The translations under genes were made by a program, and so were the position numbers. From JAGVPT01 sp963772165 (lineage in GTDB: Bacteria; Bacteroidota; Ignavibacteria; UBA10030; UBA8401): a stretch of DNA of 64,000 bases. The notes beneath the pieces are model-generated. The model did not search any database. It had not been told where the DNA came from and saw only the letters and a program-made list of their open reading frames with translations. Of this stretch, positions 8,141-16,822 are shown in pieces (position 1 is the stretch's first letter; each line of letters starts with the position of its first letter). The stretch spans positions 186,001 through 250,000 of the forward strand of contig CAVYWA010000011.1 of NCBI GenBank assembly GCA_963772165.1. Direction: 5' to 3'.

Positions 8141-8677
8141 TCACCGCGGTTTTGTCATCCCATCCACTTTCATTTTAGGAGAGGATTTAAGATCGGGTAA
8201 AGGGAGTTCGCCTTTCGTCGAAATGGGGATCTGAAATTTAAACGCTTTTAAATCTATCTTGAAGTTGATATCCAATTGGAATGGGATCGTTTTTGCCCCG
8301 CCCAGTATCGCCTTTGTCAATGCTTCGGCGGATTTGAATACATGGACGTAATTAATCTCCAAAGGTAATTCCAATTTTGATTTACTACTCGCGGGAATTG
8401 AGAATTTTACATCCTTTCCGACTGCCGTACTGTTCCCCTTTAAGAATAATTCGTAATCTGCCAAGACATTCGTTATTGCAAATGAATTTGGATTGTCTAC
8501 GGCATAAACAAAAACAACATCGGTCTTTTCCATCGTAACACTTTTGATCTCAACGGTATCAAACACGATAGTTGGTTTCTTGGGGGGCGAGAGTTTCCCT
8601 TTTGGCAATTGTGCGTAGACCGCACTTACGGTGCAAGCAAAAAGCAAAAAAGCTGTTTTGGAAAGTGGCGTGTTCAC
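8141..8677 (-). CDS. Secreted LEA type 2 family protein
   Basis: A 178-residue exported protein. The signal peptide (AFLLFACTVSAVYAQ, cleaved after VYA) is followed by a LEA14/WHy-type beta-sandwich. Characteristic features are TIVFDTVEIKSVTMEKTDVV, then YAVDNPNSFAI (the family's NPN motif) and LELPLEINY. In bacteria these single-domain proteins are periplasmic or lipid-anchored and of uncertain function, sometimes tied to desiccation or osmotic stress. It sits 75 bases ahead of nothing on its own strand; the 100-residue gene upstream (8753-9055) runs in the same direction and may share its transcript. Confidence 0.7.
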   Translation of the reverse strand: MNTPLSKTAFLLFACTVSAVYAQLPKGKLSPPKKPTIVFDTVEIKSVTMEKTDVVFVYAVDNPNSFAITNVLADYELFLKGNSTAVGKDVKFSIPASSKSKLELPLEINYVHVFKSAEALTKAILGGAKTIPFQLDINFKIDLKAFKFQIPISTKGELPLPDLKSSPKMKVDGMTKPR

Positions 8678-8752
8678 GGTTGATCCTTTGTTCAGGTTGA
8701 TAGAATGTCGACAAATGTACTTACGAATGCTTGTGATCTAAAAAGCAATTTC

Positions 8753-9055
8753 TTAATACCCGTAATGCTCCTTATAGAATATATCATCAATAAATATGCG
8801 ATACCAATGTTTTCTGAAACCAGCTACGAGTAATGGCCGGGTATGTTCGATTCGAATAATATGTTTTTCGTCCGAACCAACGCGAAATTCAAATCGGTGG
8901 GTCAGCACGAAAGAAATATGAGTCGCCGGGTTCAAAGGACTTTTAGAAGCGACCTCTTTATTGTCCACCAGAATTTTTACTTGTCCCGTATACCTATTTC
9001 GAGAGAATTGCAGTGTATGCTTTTCCTTATTACCAATTTCAACTTCAAATTCCAT
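8753..9055 (-). CDS. Conserved-looking hypothetical protein
   Basis: A 100-residue protein of no recognised family. Two similar halves can be seen: VEIGNKEKHTLQFSRNRYTG with VDNKEVASKSP, and FRVGSDEKHIIRIEHTRP with RIFIDDIFYKEH. This suggests a duplicated beta motif with a conserved (I/V)G-x-x-EKH core. There is no signal peptide or membrane segment, so it is probably cytoplasmic. It lies 22 bases downstream of the S10 peptidase gene on the same strand and is probably co-transcribed with it. Confidence 0.65.
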   Translation of the reverse strand: MEFEVEIGNKEKHTLQFSRNRYTGQVKILVDNKEVASKSPLNPATHISFVLTHRFEFRVGSDEKHIIRIEHTRPLLVAGFRKHWYRIFIDDIFYKEHYGY

Positions 9056-9077
9056 ACGTTATTCCTTCCTTGTCGTG

Positions 9078-10622
9078 CTACTTCTTCGGGTGTATCATGC
9101 TCTGGATGAATTCCGAAATGGTCGATTTAAAAACCGGCAGCGATTCGGAATGGACATACATCATGTGGCCGGCGTTGAAATATTTCATCTGGATCCTGTC
9201 TTTGAGCCCCGGCAGAATGTTTCCGAGATGGTCAACCGTGTACTCGGTTGCAAAAAACGGCGTCGCCAGGTCGAAGTATCCGTTCAGAATAAGAACATTC
9301 AGATATGGATCCTTGGACATGACATCGGCAAGATCGCCCGACACATCGGGATACCCCATGTACCAATCGGATCGCTCTCCTCGTTTCCAATCCCACTTAA
9401 ATTCTTTGTTGTCGTACGCCTGCACATTGTATGTTTGATCGATCGGGTAGTTCAGGTCCGTGTGATAGTAATCCATGAAGTCCGTAATGAACACGGGACT
9501 GATCGACGAGCTTTGCGGATCGTAGCTCGAATACTCGCTCAGTAAGTCGGGCGTTGGGCCTTCGTACCGGGAATCCAGCCTGCCGACGGTCACTCCGCGG
9601 TCTCGCAGCAGCTCTTCCGTAAATTGCGGCTCGTTCAATCGAAGGTTCGCTTTCTTCCAATAGAGTTTCGATATGCCGGTATATTGATAGAGCCTGTCGA
9701 TCACCTTATTCAGCTCGGTGCTATCGGTTGCGAAGCCTTTGAAGAGCGCGTCGGCGTACTCTCCCATTGCGAACTGCCGTACCTCTCCTAAAAGAGAATC
9801 GAGGTTGGTTACCTGCGTTGGGAGAGCGTGGTGGTACCACGACACCGCGGCATACGTGGGAAGATAAAAGATGTACGGCAAATCGTTTCCTTTCGCGAAC
9901 TCGAGCGTCTCAAAATTTAACACCGTCGAGACAAGGATGACACCGTTGACGGCAACGCCCATATTTTCGAAGAGGTAGTCGGCAACGCCGGCCGACCTCG
10001 TCGTTCCGTAACTTTCACCGAGCAAAAACTTCGGTGAATTCCACCGCACGTTTGCCCGGATATATTGAAAGATAAATTGACTTACGGATTTGATATCCTG
10101 ATCCACTCCCCAGAAATCCGCTCCTTTGGCTTTGCCGACCGGTTTGCTGAAACCCGTGCCAACCGGGTCTATCATGACCAGATCCGTAACATCGAGGAGT
10201 GAGTACGGGTTGTCTTCCATCTTGTACGGTGCGGGAGGGGTTGCTTCGGGGTCGTCGATAACCACTTTTTTCGGTCCCAACGCCCCCATGTGCAGCCAGA
10301 TTGAGGACGAGCCGGGTCCGCCGTTGTATGCGAAGGTGACAGGGCGATTATCCGGAGATGCGGTTCCATCCTTTGTATACGCCGTGAAACCGATTAACGC
10401 GATCGGTTTGTCTTCTCCGCTTTTTAAAAGAAATGTTCCTGCGGTGGCGGTGTAATGGATCTCACGGCCGTTGATCGTGATGTCGTGGTGAGTGACAACC
10501 TGGACAGGTTTCGGTATTTCACCTTCAGTCGTGTCGTGTTTTTGTTCATCCGGTTTAGGCTGAGCGAATCCGCCTATTGTACCCAGGATAAGTAGTGCTG
10601 TTAATAGAAATGGTTTGACCAT
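9078..10622 (-). CDS. Secreted serine carboxypeptidase (peptidase family S10)
   Basis: A 514-residue exported alpha/beta-hydrolase peptidase that removes C-terminal amino acids from peptides. The start at 10622 is chosen because GGAGAG lies seven bases upstream and a clean signal peptide follows (VKPFLLTALLILGTIGGFAQ); an in-frame ATG 93 bases earlier has no binding site. Family hallmarks are FAYNGGPGSSSIW (oxyanion hole), DPVGTGFS, the nucleophile Ser204 in GESYGT, the acid in NGYFDLATPF and the histidine in FNAGHMMY. All three catalytic residues are therefore present. It acts in the periplasm or outside the cell, probably in peptide scavenging. The small gene at 8753-9055 follows it closely. 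Confidence 0.9.
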   Translation of the reverse strand: MVKPFLLTALLILGTIGGFAQPKPDEQKHDTTEGEIPKPVQVVTHHDITINGREIHYTATAGTFLLKSGEDKPIALIGFTAYTKDGTASPDNRPVTFAYNGGPGSSSIWLHMGALGPKKVVIDDPEATPPAPYKMEDNPYSLLDVTDLVMIDPVGTGFSKPVGKAKGADFWGVDQDIKSVSQFIFQYIRANVRWNSPKFLLGESYGTTRSAGVADYLFENMGVAVNGVILVSTVLNFETLEFAKGNDLPYIFYLPTYAAVSWYHHALPTQVTNLDSLLGEVRQFAMGEYADALFKGFATDSTELNKVIDRLYQYTGISKLYWKKANLRLNEPQFTEELLRDRGVTVGRLDSRYEGPTPDLLSEYSSYDPQSSSISPVFITDFMDYYHTDLNYPIDQTYNVQAYDNKEFKWDWKRGERSDWYMGYPDVSGDLADVMSKDPYLNVLILNGYFDLATPFFATEYTVDHLGNILPGLKDRIQMKYFNAGHMMYVHSESLPVFKSTISEFIQSMIHPKK

Positions 10623-10715
10623 AGCGATGCTCTCCTTGATTGGATTTTTGTTCGGTTCGCTCATCGGGACGTTTGAATATCTTTTGGCGGGATGAAGCAA
10701 TACGACATTCGACAC

Positions 10716-10981
10716 CTTCCTACAGAAGTGTCCGATAAAGATTTATTGAAAATCAATGTAGTGCGATAGGGCGCAAAAAGCAACAGGAGAAATTGAAAGG
10801 AAATGATGGCTGAGAGCTAAGATCTTTGCAGTTTAAAAAAAGAATTCTGTAAAAAAAGAATTCCTCGGTAGTGTTGCGATGGCGTGGAAAAATGTGTAAA
10901 TTCCCGACATCAAATCCCGCTTGAACGTCTCCGTTGCCGAGAAAATCTTTTTATTTGAAAAGTCATCACTGCTTATAACGT
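10716..10981. promoter_or_regulatory. Divergent promoter region with a 13-bp direct repeat
   Basis: The region separates the S10 peptidase gene from the sigma factor gene. Two exact copies of seven A followed by GAATTC lie at 10835-10847 and 10851-10863, three bases apart. This is the kind of spacing seen in operators or curved DNA, but no regulator is known. Confidence 0.35.
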
Positions 10982-12232
10982 ATGGCTGAGAATAGCGTCG
11001 ACTACATTCGGACAGCTCTCGACGAGATATATTCTTCAGACTCCCGTCGGATTCTCGCTACGCTTATCCGCCTCCTCGGAGATTTCGATACGGCAGAAGA
11101 TGCGCTTCACGATGCCTTTGCGGCCGCGGCGGACCAATGGCCCGCGGAAGGTATTCCCGCCAATCCTCGCGCCTGGCTTATTTCTACCGGCCGATTTAAG
11201 GCAATCGACAGCATGCGGCGACAGGCCCGGTTCAATTCTTCTTTGGACCAGGTTGCGGACCGGCTCGAAGCTGATACTCCCGATCCGCACGGCGAAATCG
11301 ACAAGGCCATCGGGGACGACGAGCTCCGCCTGATTTTCACATGCTGCCATCCGGCGTTAACTCCGGAAGCTCGCGTTGCGCTCACACTGAGAGAAGTCTG
11401 CGATCTGACAACTGAAGAAATTGCCCGTTCATTCTTAACCACGCCCCCGACTCTTGCGCAGCGAATTGTTCGCGCTAAAGCCAAAATTCGGGAGGCACGG
11501 ATCCCTTATGAAGTTCCGTCGGAAGCTGAATTGCCTCGCAGGCTCGCCGCTGTGCTGCATGTTATTTATCTCGTGTTCAATGAGGGATATTCCGCCACGT
11601 CGGGTGAATCGGTCACCAGGGAAGACCTTTCCCGTGAGGCAATTCGTCTGGGCCGGCTGGTTTTGCAGTTGCTCCCGGAGCCGGAGGTGATGGGTCTGCT
11701 GGCGTTAATGCTCTTGCAGGAATCGCGCCGTCAAGCGCGTACGACGCCGGCAGGAGATCTGATTTTGTTGGAGGAGCAAAACCGTCAACTGTGGAACAGG
11801 GAGCAAATCAATGAAGGAATCGCGCTGGTAGAACGAGCACTCTCTTCAAGACGTTTCGGTTCGTACACACTGCAAGCTGCAATAGCTGCAGTTCATGCCG
11901 ATGCTTCGAGTGTAGACCAGACGGATTGGGCTGAAATCGTGGGACTCTACGATGTGTTATTGCGGATCCATCCGTCGCCGGTGGTCGAACTTAATCGCGC
12001 TGTCGCTGTGGCGATGCGCGATGGCCCTCAAGCTGGGTTGAATATCATCGATGCAATTCTTGCCCGAGGAGATTTGAGCGACTACTACCTGGCGTATTCG
12101 ACGAAGGGAGAGCTTTGCCGCCGTCTTGGCCGTTTGGATGAGGCAAAAGCAGCGTACGACCGGGCTCTTTCCCTTACACACCTTCAGCCTGAGAAGCGAT
12201 TCCTGAAAGAAAAAATAAAACAATTGGGATGA
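10982..12232 (+). CDS. ECF-family RNA polymerase sigma factor with TPR tail (ECF42 type)
   Basis: A 416-residue sigma factor, about twice the length of a usual ECF factor. The N-terminal half has region 2 (RILATLIRLLGDFDTAEDAL and NPRAWLISTGRFKAIDSMRR) and region 4 (ALTLREVCDLTTEEIARSFL). The second half is helical and ends in a TPR-like repeat (ELCRRLGRLDEAKAAYDRAL). This layout is that of the ECF42/COG4941 group, whose C-terminal extension is thought to control activity in place of an anti-sigma factor. The group is typically encoded beside DGPF/YCII-domain genes, as here. The likely target is the promoter of that neighbour. Start: an ATG with only a weak binding site upstream. Confidence 0.9.
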   Translation: MAENSVDYIRTALDEIYSSDSRRILATLIRLLGDFDTAEDALHDAFAAAADQWPAEGIPANPRAWLISTGRFKAIDSMRRQARFNSSLDQVADRLEADTPDPHGEIDKAIGDDELRLIFTCCHPALTPEARVALTLREVCDLTTEEIARSFLTTPPTLAQRIVRAKAKIREARIPYEVPSEAELPRRLAAVLHVIYLVFNEGYSATSGESVTREDLSREAIRLGRLVLQLLPEPEVMGLLALMLLQESRRQARTTPAGDLILLEEQNRQLWNREQINEGIALVERALSSRRFGSYTLQAAIAAVHADASSVDQTDWAEIVGLYDVLLRIHPSPVVELNRAVAVAMRDGPQAGLNIIDAILARGDLSDYYLAYSTKGELCRRLGRLDEAKAAYDRALSLTHLQPEKRFLKEKIKQLG

Positions 12233-12343
12233 AAAAATACATGAGGTTGTCGATTTTCGCGTTGGCCAAACGACTAATACATGAAGCCAAGCCGAAGTCG
12301 ACACTTCGGAAAAAAAATATCACCTATCTTAAAAGGAGTCACC

Positions 12344-12793
12344 ATGCGATTTATGATGTTTATGATCCCGCCGGAATACCAATCTAATGCGCCTGCCAAT
12401 CAAAAGGCGAAAGCTAACTTTGCACCAAGTGCAGAAGCGGTAGCGGCGATGGCCAAATACAATGAAGAGCTGGCGAAAGCCGGCGTTCTCGTCTCCCTCG
12501 AAGGGCTTCATCCTCTCTTAAATGGAGCCCGCGTCGCTTTTCGCGATGGAAAGCAGATCGTAACCGATGGGCCATTCGTCGAGGCAAAAGAAGTTGTCGG
12601 CGGTTATTGGATGATTAATGTGAAATCGAAGGAAGAAGCTGTCGATTGGGCAAAACGCTGCCCAGCGGTCAAGGTTGAATCGGGTGCGGTGATCGAAGTT
12701 CGGCAAGTTTTCGAATTATCGGAATTTCCTGATGATGTGCGCAAAGCGGCAAATGAAACGGCAATCGCAGATGCGATGAAGAAAAGAACGTAA
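12344..12793 (+). CDS. DGPF/YCII-related domain protein, partner of the ECF sigma factor
   Basis: A 149-residue cytoplasmic protein with the YCII/DGPF fold, a ferredoxin-like dimeric barrel. The family signature is VTDGPFVEAKEVVGGYW at about residues 65-82, preceded by MRFMMFMIP at the N-terminus. The ATG at 12344 has a near-perfect AAAAGGAG upstream and is preferred over an upstream in-frame ATG at 12281. It follows the ECF42-type sigma factor by 111 bases in the same direction. This pairing is conserved in many bacteria, suggesting joint action in a stress response, but the biochemical role of DGPF proteins is not established. Confidence 0.85.
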   Translation: MRFMMFMIPPEYQSNAPANQKAKANFAPSAEAVAAMAKYNEELAKAGVLVSLEGLHPLLNGARVAFRDGKQIVTDGPFVEAKEVVGGYWMINVKSKEEAVDWAKRCPAVKVESGAVIEVRQVFELSEFPDDVRKAANETAIADAMKKRT

Positions 12794-13039
12794 AGTTCGA
12801 AAAAAAATTACAGTGAAGAGTTGAAACTGAATAGCTTTTTTTCGCCGACAGGGAATTACTCCGGGGATCAATCCTTCGCGGTGGTGCGGAAGGCAAATGG
12901 CAAAATTTCAGTGACGGAAGATTCTAATGTACACACGTAGCAGCGACTCGGCAGATTTATCTCAAACCATCCATTTTTGGAAGATGTGTGAGAGATCCGG
13001 TCCGCGGCTCGCTCATCTTCGAACATTCTTGTTCTTGTG

Positions 13040-13816
13040 TCATTGAGAGTCAAAGTCTTTGCACTCGCATCCGCTTTGCCACCATTCATATTTATGCGGG
13101 TAAATGCAAAGGATAGAAATGCCGCCGCCCACGGCTTCGGGATGTGCTAAAATTTCAAGCCCGAGGAGAGTATTCATTTCTACGGTAATCGAATCTCTGC
13201 CATGCCCGAGGTACGCGGGATGCGTCGAGAGGAATCTGTCGATTTCTATAGTGTTCCCAAGCTCAATCTTCATCGGATATTTACCTACCTTCATTTCTTT
13301 TCCTCTGATCAGGGAGGTGTCCCCATTTTTCAGGATGTTGATGTCGTGAAACTCCACGAGATAAGAGCTTGCAACCCCATCCTCGAACCCGAAGAATGCG
13401 ACCGACACATAATCGCCCCGTACGCCGCTGGCAATTTGTCGTTGAATGGTTCCAGTGTACGGTTCGAGAGTATTGAGGGCTTGTTTTTTGAAAAATGAAG
13501 CAATGGCGGAAAGGTTCGCGCCATTCCTACACGCTTGACGCGCGTCCCGTTCAATAGCATTCTGTCCGTCGATGAAGGGAATGGCATTTCCGGAGATGGC
13601 GAAATACACGCTATCATTTCCACGAAAGACTTTGCACCCGTATCCAACACCGGTGAGAGCGTTTTTCTTGTTGAATTCAGTGAACTTACTGTCAACTCCG
13701 ATGACAATTGCATCATGGAAGCAATATCCGAATACCGCCGTTCCTCTATGAATTTGGCCGAGACAAATGCTGGAGGTAAAAAGAAACATCAGGAATGTCA
13801 TGGAGTTGGATTTCAT
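13040..13816 (-). CDS. Secreted proteasome-like Ntn hydrolase candidate
   Basis: A 258-residue protein with a signal peptide (SMTFLMFLFTSSICLG). Just behind it is GQIHRG-TAVFGYCFHDAIV. If the chain were cut between Gly25 and Thr26, the mature N-terminus would be threonine, with Asp42 at mature position 17 (VIGVDSK) and Lys62 in GCKVF in place of the proteasome-beta Lys33. FAISG follows, as TIAG does in proteasome subunits, and a late GGGISIL strand also fits the fold. This suggests a periplasmic or secreted N-terminal-nucleophile hydrolase, perhaps a peptidase or amidase. The alignment is by eye. It is a lone gene with GAGGCG upstream of the ATG. Confidence 0.6.
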   Translation of the reverse strand: MKSNSMTFLMFLFTSSICLGQIHRGTAVFGYCFHDAIVIGVDSKFTEFNKKNALTGVGYGCKVFRGNDSVYFAISGNAIPFIDGQNAIERDARQACRNGANLSAIASFFKKQALNTLEPYTGTIQRQIASGVRGDYVSVAFFGFEDGVASSYLVEFHDINILKNGDTSLIRGKEMKVGKYPMKIELGNTIEIDRFLSTHPAYLGHGRDSITVEMNTLLGLEILAHPEAVGGGISILCIYPHKYEWWQSGCECKDFDSQ

Positions 13817-13936
13817 GTAGAACGCCTCGCTAGTGGAGTGGCATGAGATGACGGTTTTTCTTCGCCGTGGAGTGTTGTTGCGAGCGATTGGACCTCTTCA
13901 TTTTCGAGATAGATAGAGTTTTGCTCTATAGAATAT

Positions 13937-14158
13937 TAGAAGCTATCTCAAAAACCCCTGTGAGTGTCATTGCGGGTCCTCGCCGAGTCGAGTCTTCGAC
14001 CGATGTTCCTTATAGGGACGAAGTCCCGAAGGGATCCCGTACAGCGGGACAATCCACATTTTGGAGGAGATTGTCCCGCTATACAGGATGCCGTAAAGCG
14101 GCACTTTGCCGCTCCGCTTCTCGCAATGACCGTGCTTTTATTCTTGAGATAGCTTCTA
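13937..14158. mobile_element. MITE-like element with 15-bp terminal inverted repeats
   Basis: TAGAAGCTATCTCAA (13937-13951) and TTGAGATAGCTTCTA (14144-14158) are perfect inverse complements bounding 222 bp with no coding capacity. Nested inside are GTCATTGCG (13965) with CGCAATGAC (14122-14130), and a 21-bp inverted repeat around GCGGGACAATC / GATTGTCCCGC with two mismatches. Such nested symmetry fits a miniature inverted-repeat element that has absorbed or consists of CATTGCG-family repeats. No clear target duplication is seen. Confidence 0.6.
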
Positions 14159-14187
14159 GTGTTGCGTCTCAGCATTGTCTTCAATAA

Positions 14188-14274
14188 GTCCCAAAGGGAC
14201 GACATGTTTGTAGAACAAGAAACCGCCAAATTTTCGAAAGCTCCACCAGGAGCGTCATGTTTAATTGTTCAAAG
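14188..14274. repeat. Two palindrome-plus-tail repeats
   Basis: GTCCCAAAGGGAC is followed by GACATGTTTGTAGAACAA (from 14188). GCTCCACCAGGAGC is followed by GTCATGTTTAATTGTTCAA (from 14240). Both consist of a 13-14 bp palindrome and a similar (A/T)CATGTTT tail, so they are two diverged copies of one REP-like unit. Confidence 0.55.
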
Positions 14275-14539
14275 TATTTCCGAGACGCGACACCAGCTAA
14301 TTTTCTTAGCTCTCTCCCTGGCACATTGATGCAAAAATGTAGGTGTAAACGATGGAACAATCAAGCAAAATTGGCTTTTCTTCCTTTTTGTATCGTGGTC
14401 GAAAAGAACGTCAGCCGGCCGCCGGCATGGACATTAATTTGATTTCAATCAGCGCATCCCATCCTTTTACACCTATCGAGAGTCATACTAAAAATATGGC
14501 CGACCTTGAAAATGTTTTTCCGTAACCTTACAACGGGTT

Positions 14540-16822
14540 TTGCCGTATGCTATGAAAATGTTAAATGTGAAAAACTTGAAATTTGTCAAGAGCTTAATCC
14601 TTCCGGCCTTTCTCTTCGGCATCCTTTGTGTTTCCGCAGCTGTAGCCGCAGAAATTTCAAGGAACCAGAAGGGTTTTTCGGCGACGGCGGTAAAAATTCA
14701 AAATGATATTGAGCTCACCGGAAAGCTCTCGGACCCGCATTGGGCCTCCGCACCAACCATCGAATGTCCATTTGAGATCCAGCCGGGTGAGAATACTCCC
14801 GCAAATCAGCGGACTTTTGTAAAAATACTTTACAATCCACGGTTCATTTATTTTGGCTTTGTTTGTCGCGACAGTGCGCCGTCCGCAATCCGTGCGCATA
14901 TTTCGGACAGGGATAATATTTTTAACGACGATTTTGTTTTCGTTGCTATCGATACATACGAAGACAATCAACGTGCGTACGAATTCGTTGTTAATCCGTA
15001 CGGAATACAGGGTGATTTGATGCGGACGGGAAACAATGAAGATGCAAGCTGGGATGCAGTTTGGTATTCAAAGGGGACAGTCAACGACACAGGCTATGTC
15101 GTTGAAATGGCGATACCGTTCAAGAGTATACATTTTCCATCCAACAAATCGCAGGATTGGACGGTGATGGTTATCAGAAACCTTCCGAGGGCCAGCCGGC
15201 AGCAATTTTCCTGGACTCCGTTTGACAGAAATGATCCGTGTTCCATCTGCCAAGGAGGGACCTTACGAGGACTCCAAGACCTTGAAGCAACGGGTACAAT
15301 GGAAGTTCTTCCCTATGCGATGGGATTTCAAGCAGGAAATCTCACCAACGCGGATGACCCGACATCGGAATTTTCAAACGGGAAAGTAAGCGGGAGAATC
15401 GGCGGCGGTGTGAAGTTTTCGCCCAACCCAAGTTTATTCGCGGAAGCTGTCATCAATCCGGATTTTAGCCAGGTTGAATCCGACGCAACGCAGATCAGTG
15501 TCAATTCAAACTATGCAATTTACTATGCCGAGAAACGGCCCTTCTTTTTGGACGGTGCGGACATCTTCAATACCCAGTTGACTGATTTTTATTCACGGGT
15601 GATCAACAATCCGATTGGTGCTGCAAAACTTATTGAAAAGTCGGACGGGCTTACTCTTGCCTATCTTACCGCGAGCGATAGAAATTCTCCTTTTACCATT
15701 GCCGGAGAAGAAGGAAGTTCATCGGTCGAAACTTCTTTACAATCGTATTCGAATATTCTTCGCGCAAAATACGATTTTGGAACGCAATCATTTCTTGGTG
15801 CGCTGGGAACGGCAAGGAATTTTACCGATGCGCACGATTACACGGGCGGCATCGACTGGAACATATACCTTAACTCCAATTATTCGATCCGCGGACAGCT
15901 CTTAGCTTCGAACACAAAAGAAATTAACGATACGACGATATTCTCCGACGACAGTTACTTCGGCAGCACAAAGTATACGCCCGGGTTCGATGGTCAAACA
16001 TACAGCGGCTCCGCTCTGTATACACAGTTTCGCCGCGATGCGAGAGATTACAGTTTTTATCTGACATATCAAGATATTTCACCGACGTTCCAGGCAGAAA
16101 GCGGATTCATTACCGGAAATGATTCGCGCATCATCGATCTGCAGAACTACTATGATTTTTATCCGCTGAATTCGTTGATCGATCTTGGTCAACTGTGGAT
16201 GGAAAACAATCTGCAGTTTGATTACAATAGCGCTCGTAAACAGGATTGGACAGCGGCAGGAATATATCTACAGCTGAAGAGTCAGACCAATATCAATTTA
16301 TTTTTTTTACCGTACAACGAAGAATTATATCATAGTGTACGGTTCAATAAGATCAATCGCGGCGAACTCCAAGTTAACTCCGCCCCCGCGGCGTATCTTT
16401 CCGTATCAACCGATATAGCGATTGGCAGGTTTATAGACCGCGATTTAGCGCTGTTAGGATACGGGCATAATATTTCGGCATCCGCGACGCTCAAACCAAC
16501 GTCTCAATTGGAGCTGGATCTATCGTACTCCCGCTCGCGTCTCTCGGATGTTTCGACGGATCAGCTTTTTTATGATGGATACATTGCACGGTGCACGGGA
16601 ATCTATCAATTCAGTTCCGACGTTTTTTTCCGCCTTATCGGACAGTATGACCAATTCAGCAAAGCAGTTGAAATTGATCCGTTGCTGAGTTACAAGTTAA
16701 ACCCTTTTACCATCTGCTACGCAGGGTCGACGCACGACCTGACGGACTTTGATAACCCCTACGGCTTCGTGCAAACCGAACGGCAATTCTTCATAAAGGT
16801 GCAGTATCTCTGGAGAGAGTAA
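14540..16822 (+). CDS. DUF5916 domain protein with N-terminal CBM9-like domain
   Basis: A 760-residue exported protein. After a signal peptide (LILPAFLFGILCVSAAVAAE) comes a carbohydrate-binding family 9-like domain (about residues 45-250). It has the typical opening DIELTGKLSDPHWASAPTIE and the RAYEFVVNPYGIQGD and YVVEMAIPFKSI motifs. The rest is a long strand-rich DUF5916 region (VESDATQISVNSNYAIYYAE, KRPFFLDGADIFNT) likely forming an outer-membrane barrel. The family is common in Bacteroidota and of unknown function. Several possible ATGs (14540, 14552, 14558) lie within 20 bases and none has a good binding site, so the start is uncertain by six residues. Confidence 0.85.
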   Translation: MPYAMKMLNVKNLKFVKSLILPAFLFGILCVSAAVAAEISRNQKGFSATAVKIQNDIELTGKLSDPHWASAPTIECPFEIQPGENTPANQRTFVKILYNPRFIYFGFVCRDSAPSAIRAHISDRDNIFNDDFVFVAIDTYEDNQRAYEFVVNPYGIQGDLMRTGNNEDASWDAVWYSKGTVNDTGYVVEMAIPFKSIHFPSNKSQDWTVMVIRNLPRASRQQFSWTPFDRNDPCSICQGGTLRGLQDLEATGTMEVLPYAMGFQAGNLTNADDPTSEFSNGKVSGRIGGGVKFSPNPSLFAEAVINPDFSQVESDATQISVNSNYAIYYAEKRPFFLDGADIFNTQLTDFYSRVINNPIGAAKLIEKSDGLTLAYLTASDRNSPFTIAGEEGSSSVETSLQSYSNILRAKYDFGTQSFLGALGTARNFTDAHDYTGGIDWNIYLNSNYSIRGQLLASNTKEINDTTIFSDDSYFGSTKYTPGFDGQTYSGSALYTQFRRDARDYSFYLTYQDISPTFQAESGFITGNDSRIIDLQNYYDFYPLNSLIDLGQLWMENNLQFDYNSARKQDWTAAGIYLQLKSQTNINLFFLPYNEELYHSVRFNKINRGELQVNSAPAAYLSVSTDIAIGRFIDRDLALLGYGHNISASATLKPTSQLELDLSYSRSRLSDVSTDQLFYDGYIARCTGIYQFSSDVFFRLIGQYDQFSKAVEIDPLLSYKLNPFTICYAGSTHDLTDFDNPYGFVQTERQFFIKVQYLWRE

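Larger units (their letters stand above)
13817..14539. other. Repeat-filled intergenic region
   Basis: No gene is supported. The region holds a 222-bp element with 15-bp inverted ends (13937-14158) and two small palindrome-plus-tail repeats (14188-14274). The remaining 260 bases before the DUF5916 gene show no structure apart from A/T-rich tracts. Confidence 0.5.

Noticed and set aside
13937..14158. CRISPR-like structure from the repeated palindromes
   Set aside because: There is no regular repeat-spacer period and no cas gene; the symmetry is of inverted, not direct, repeats.
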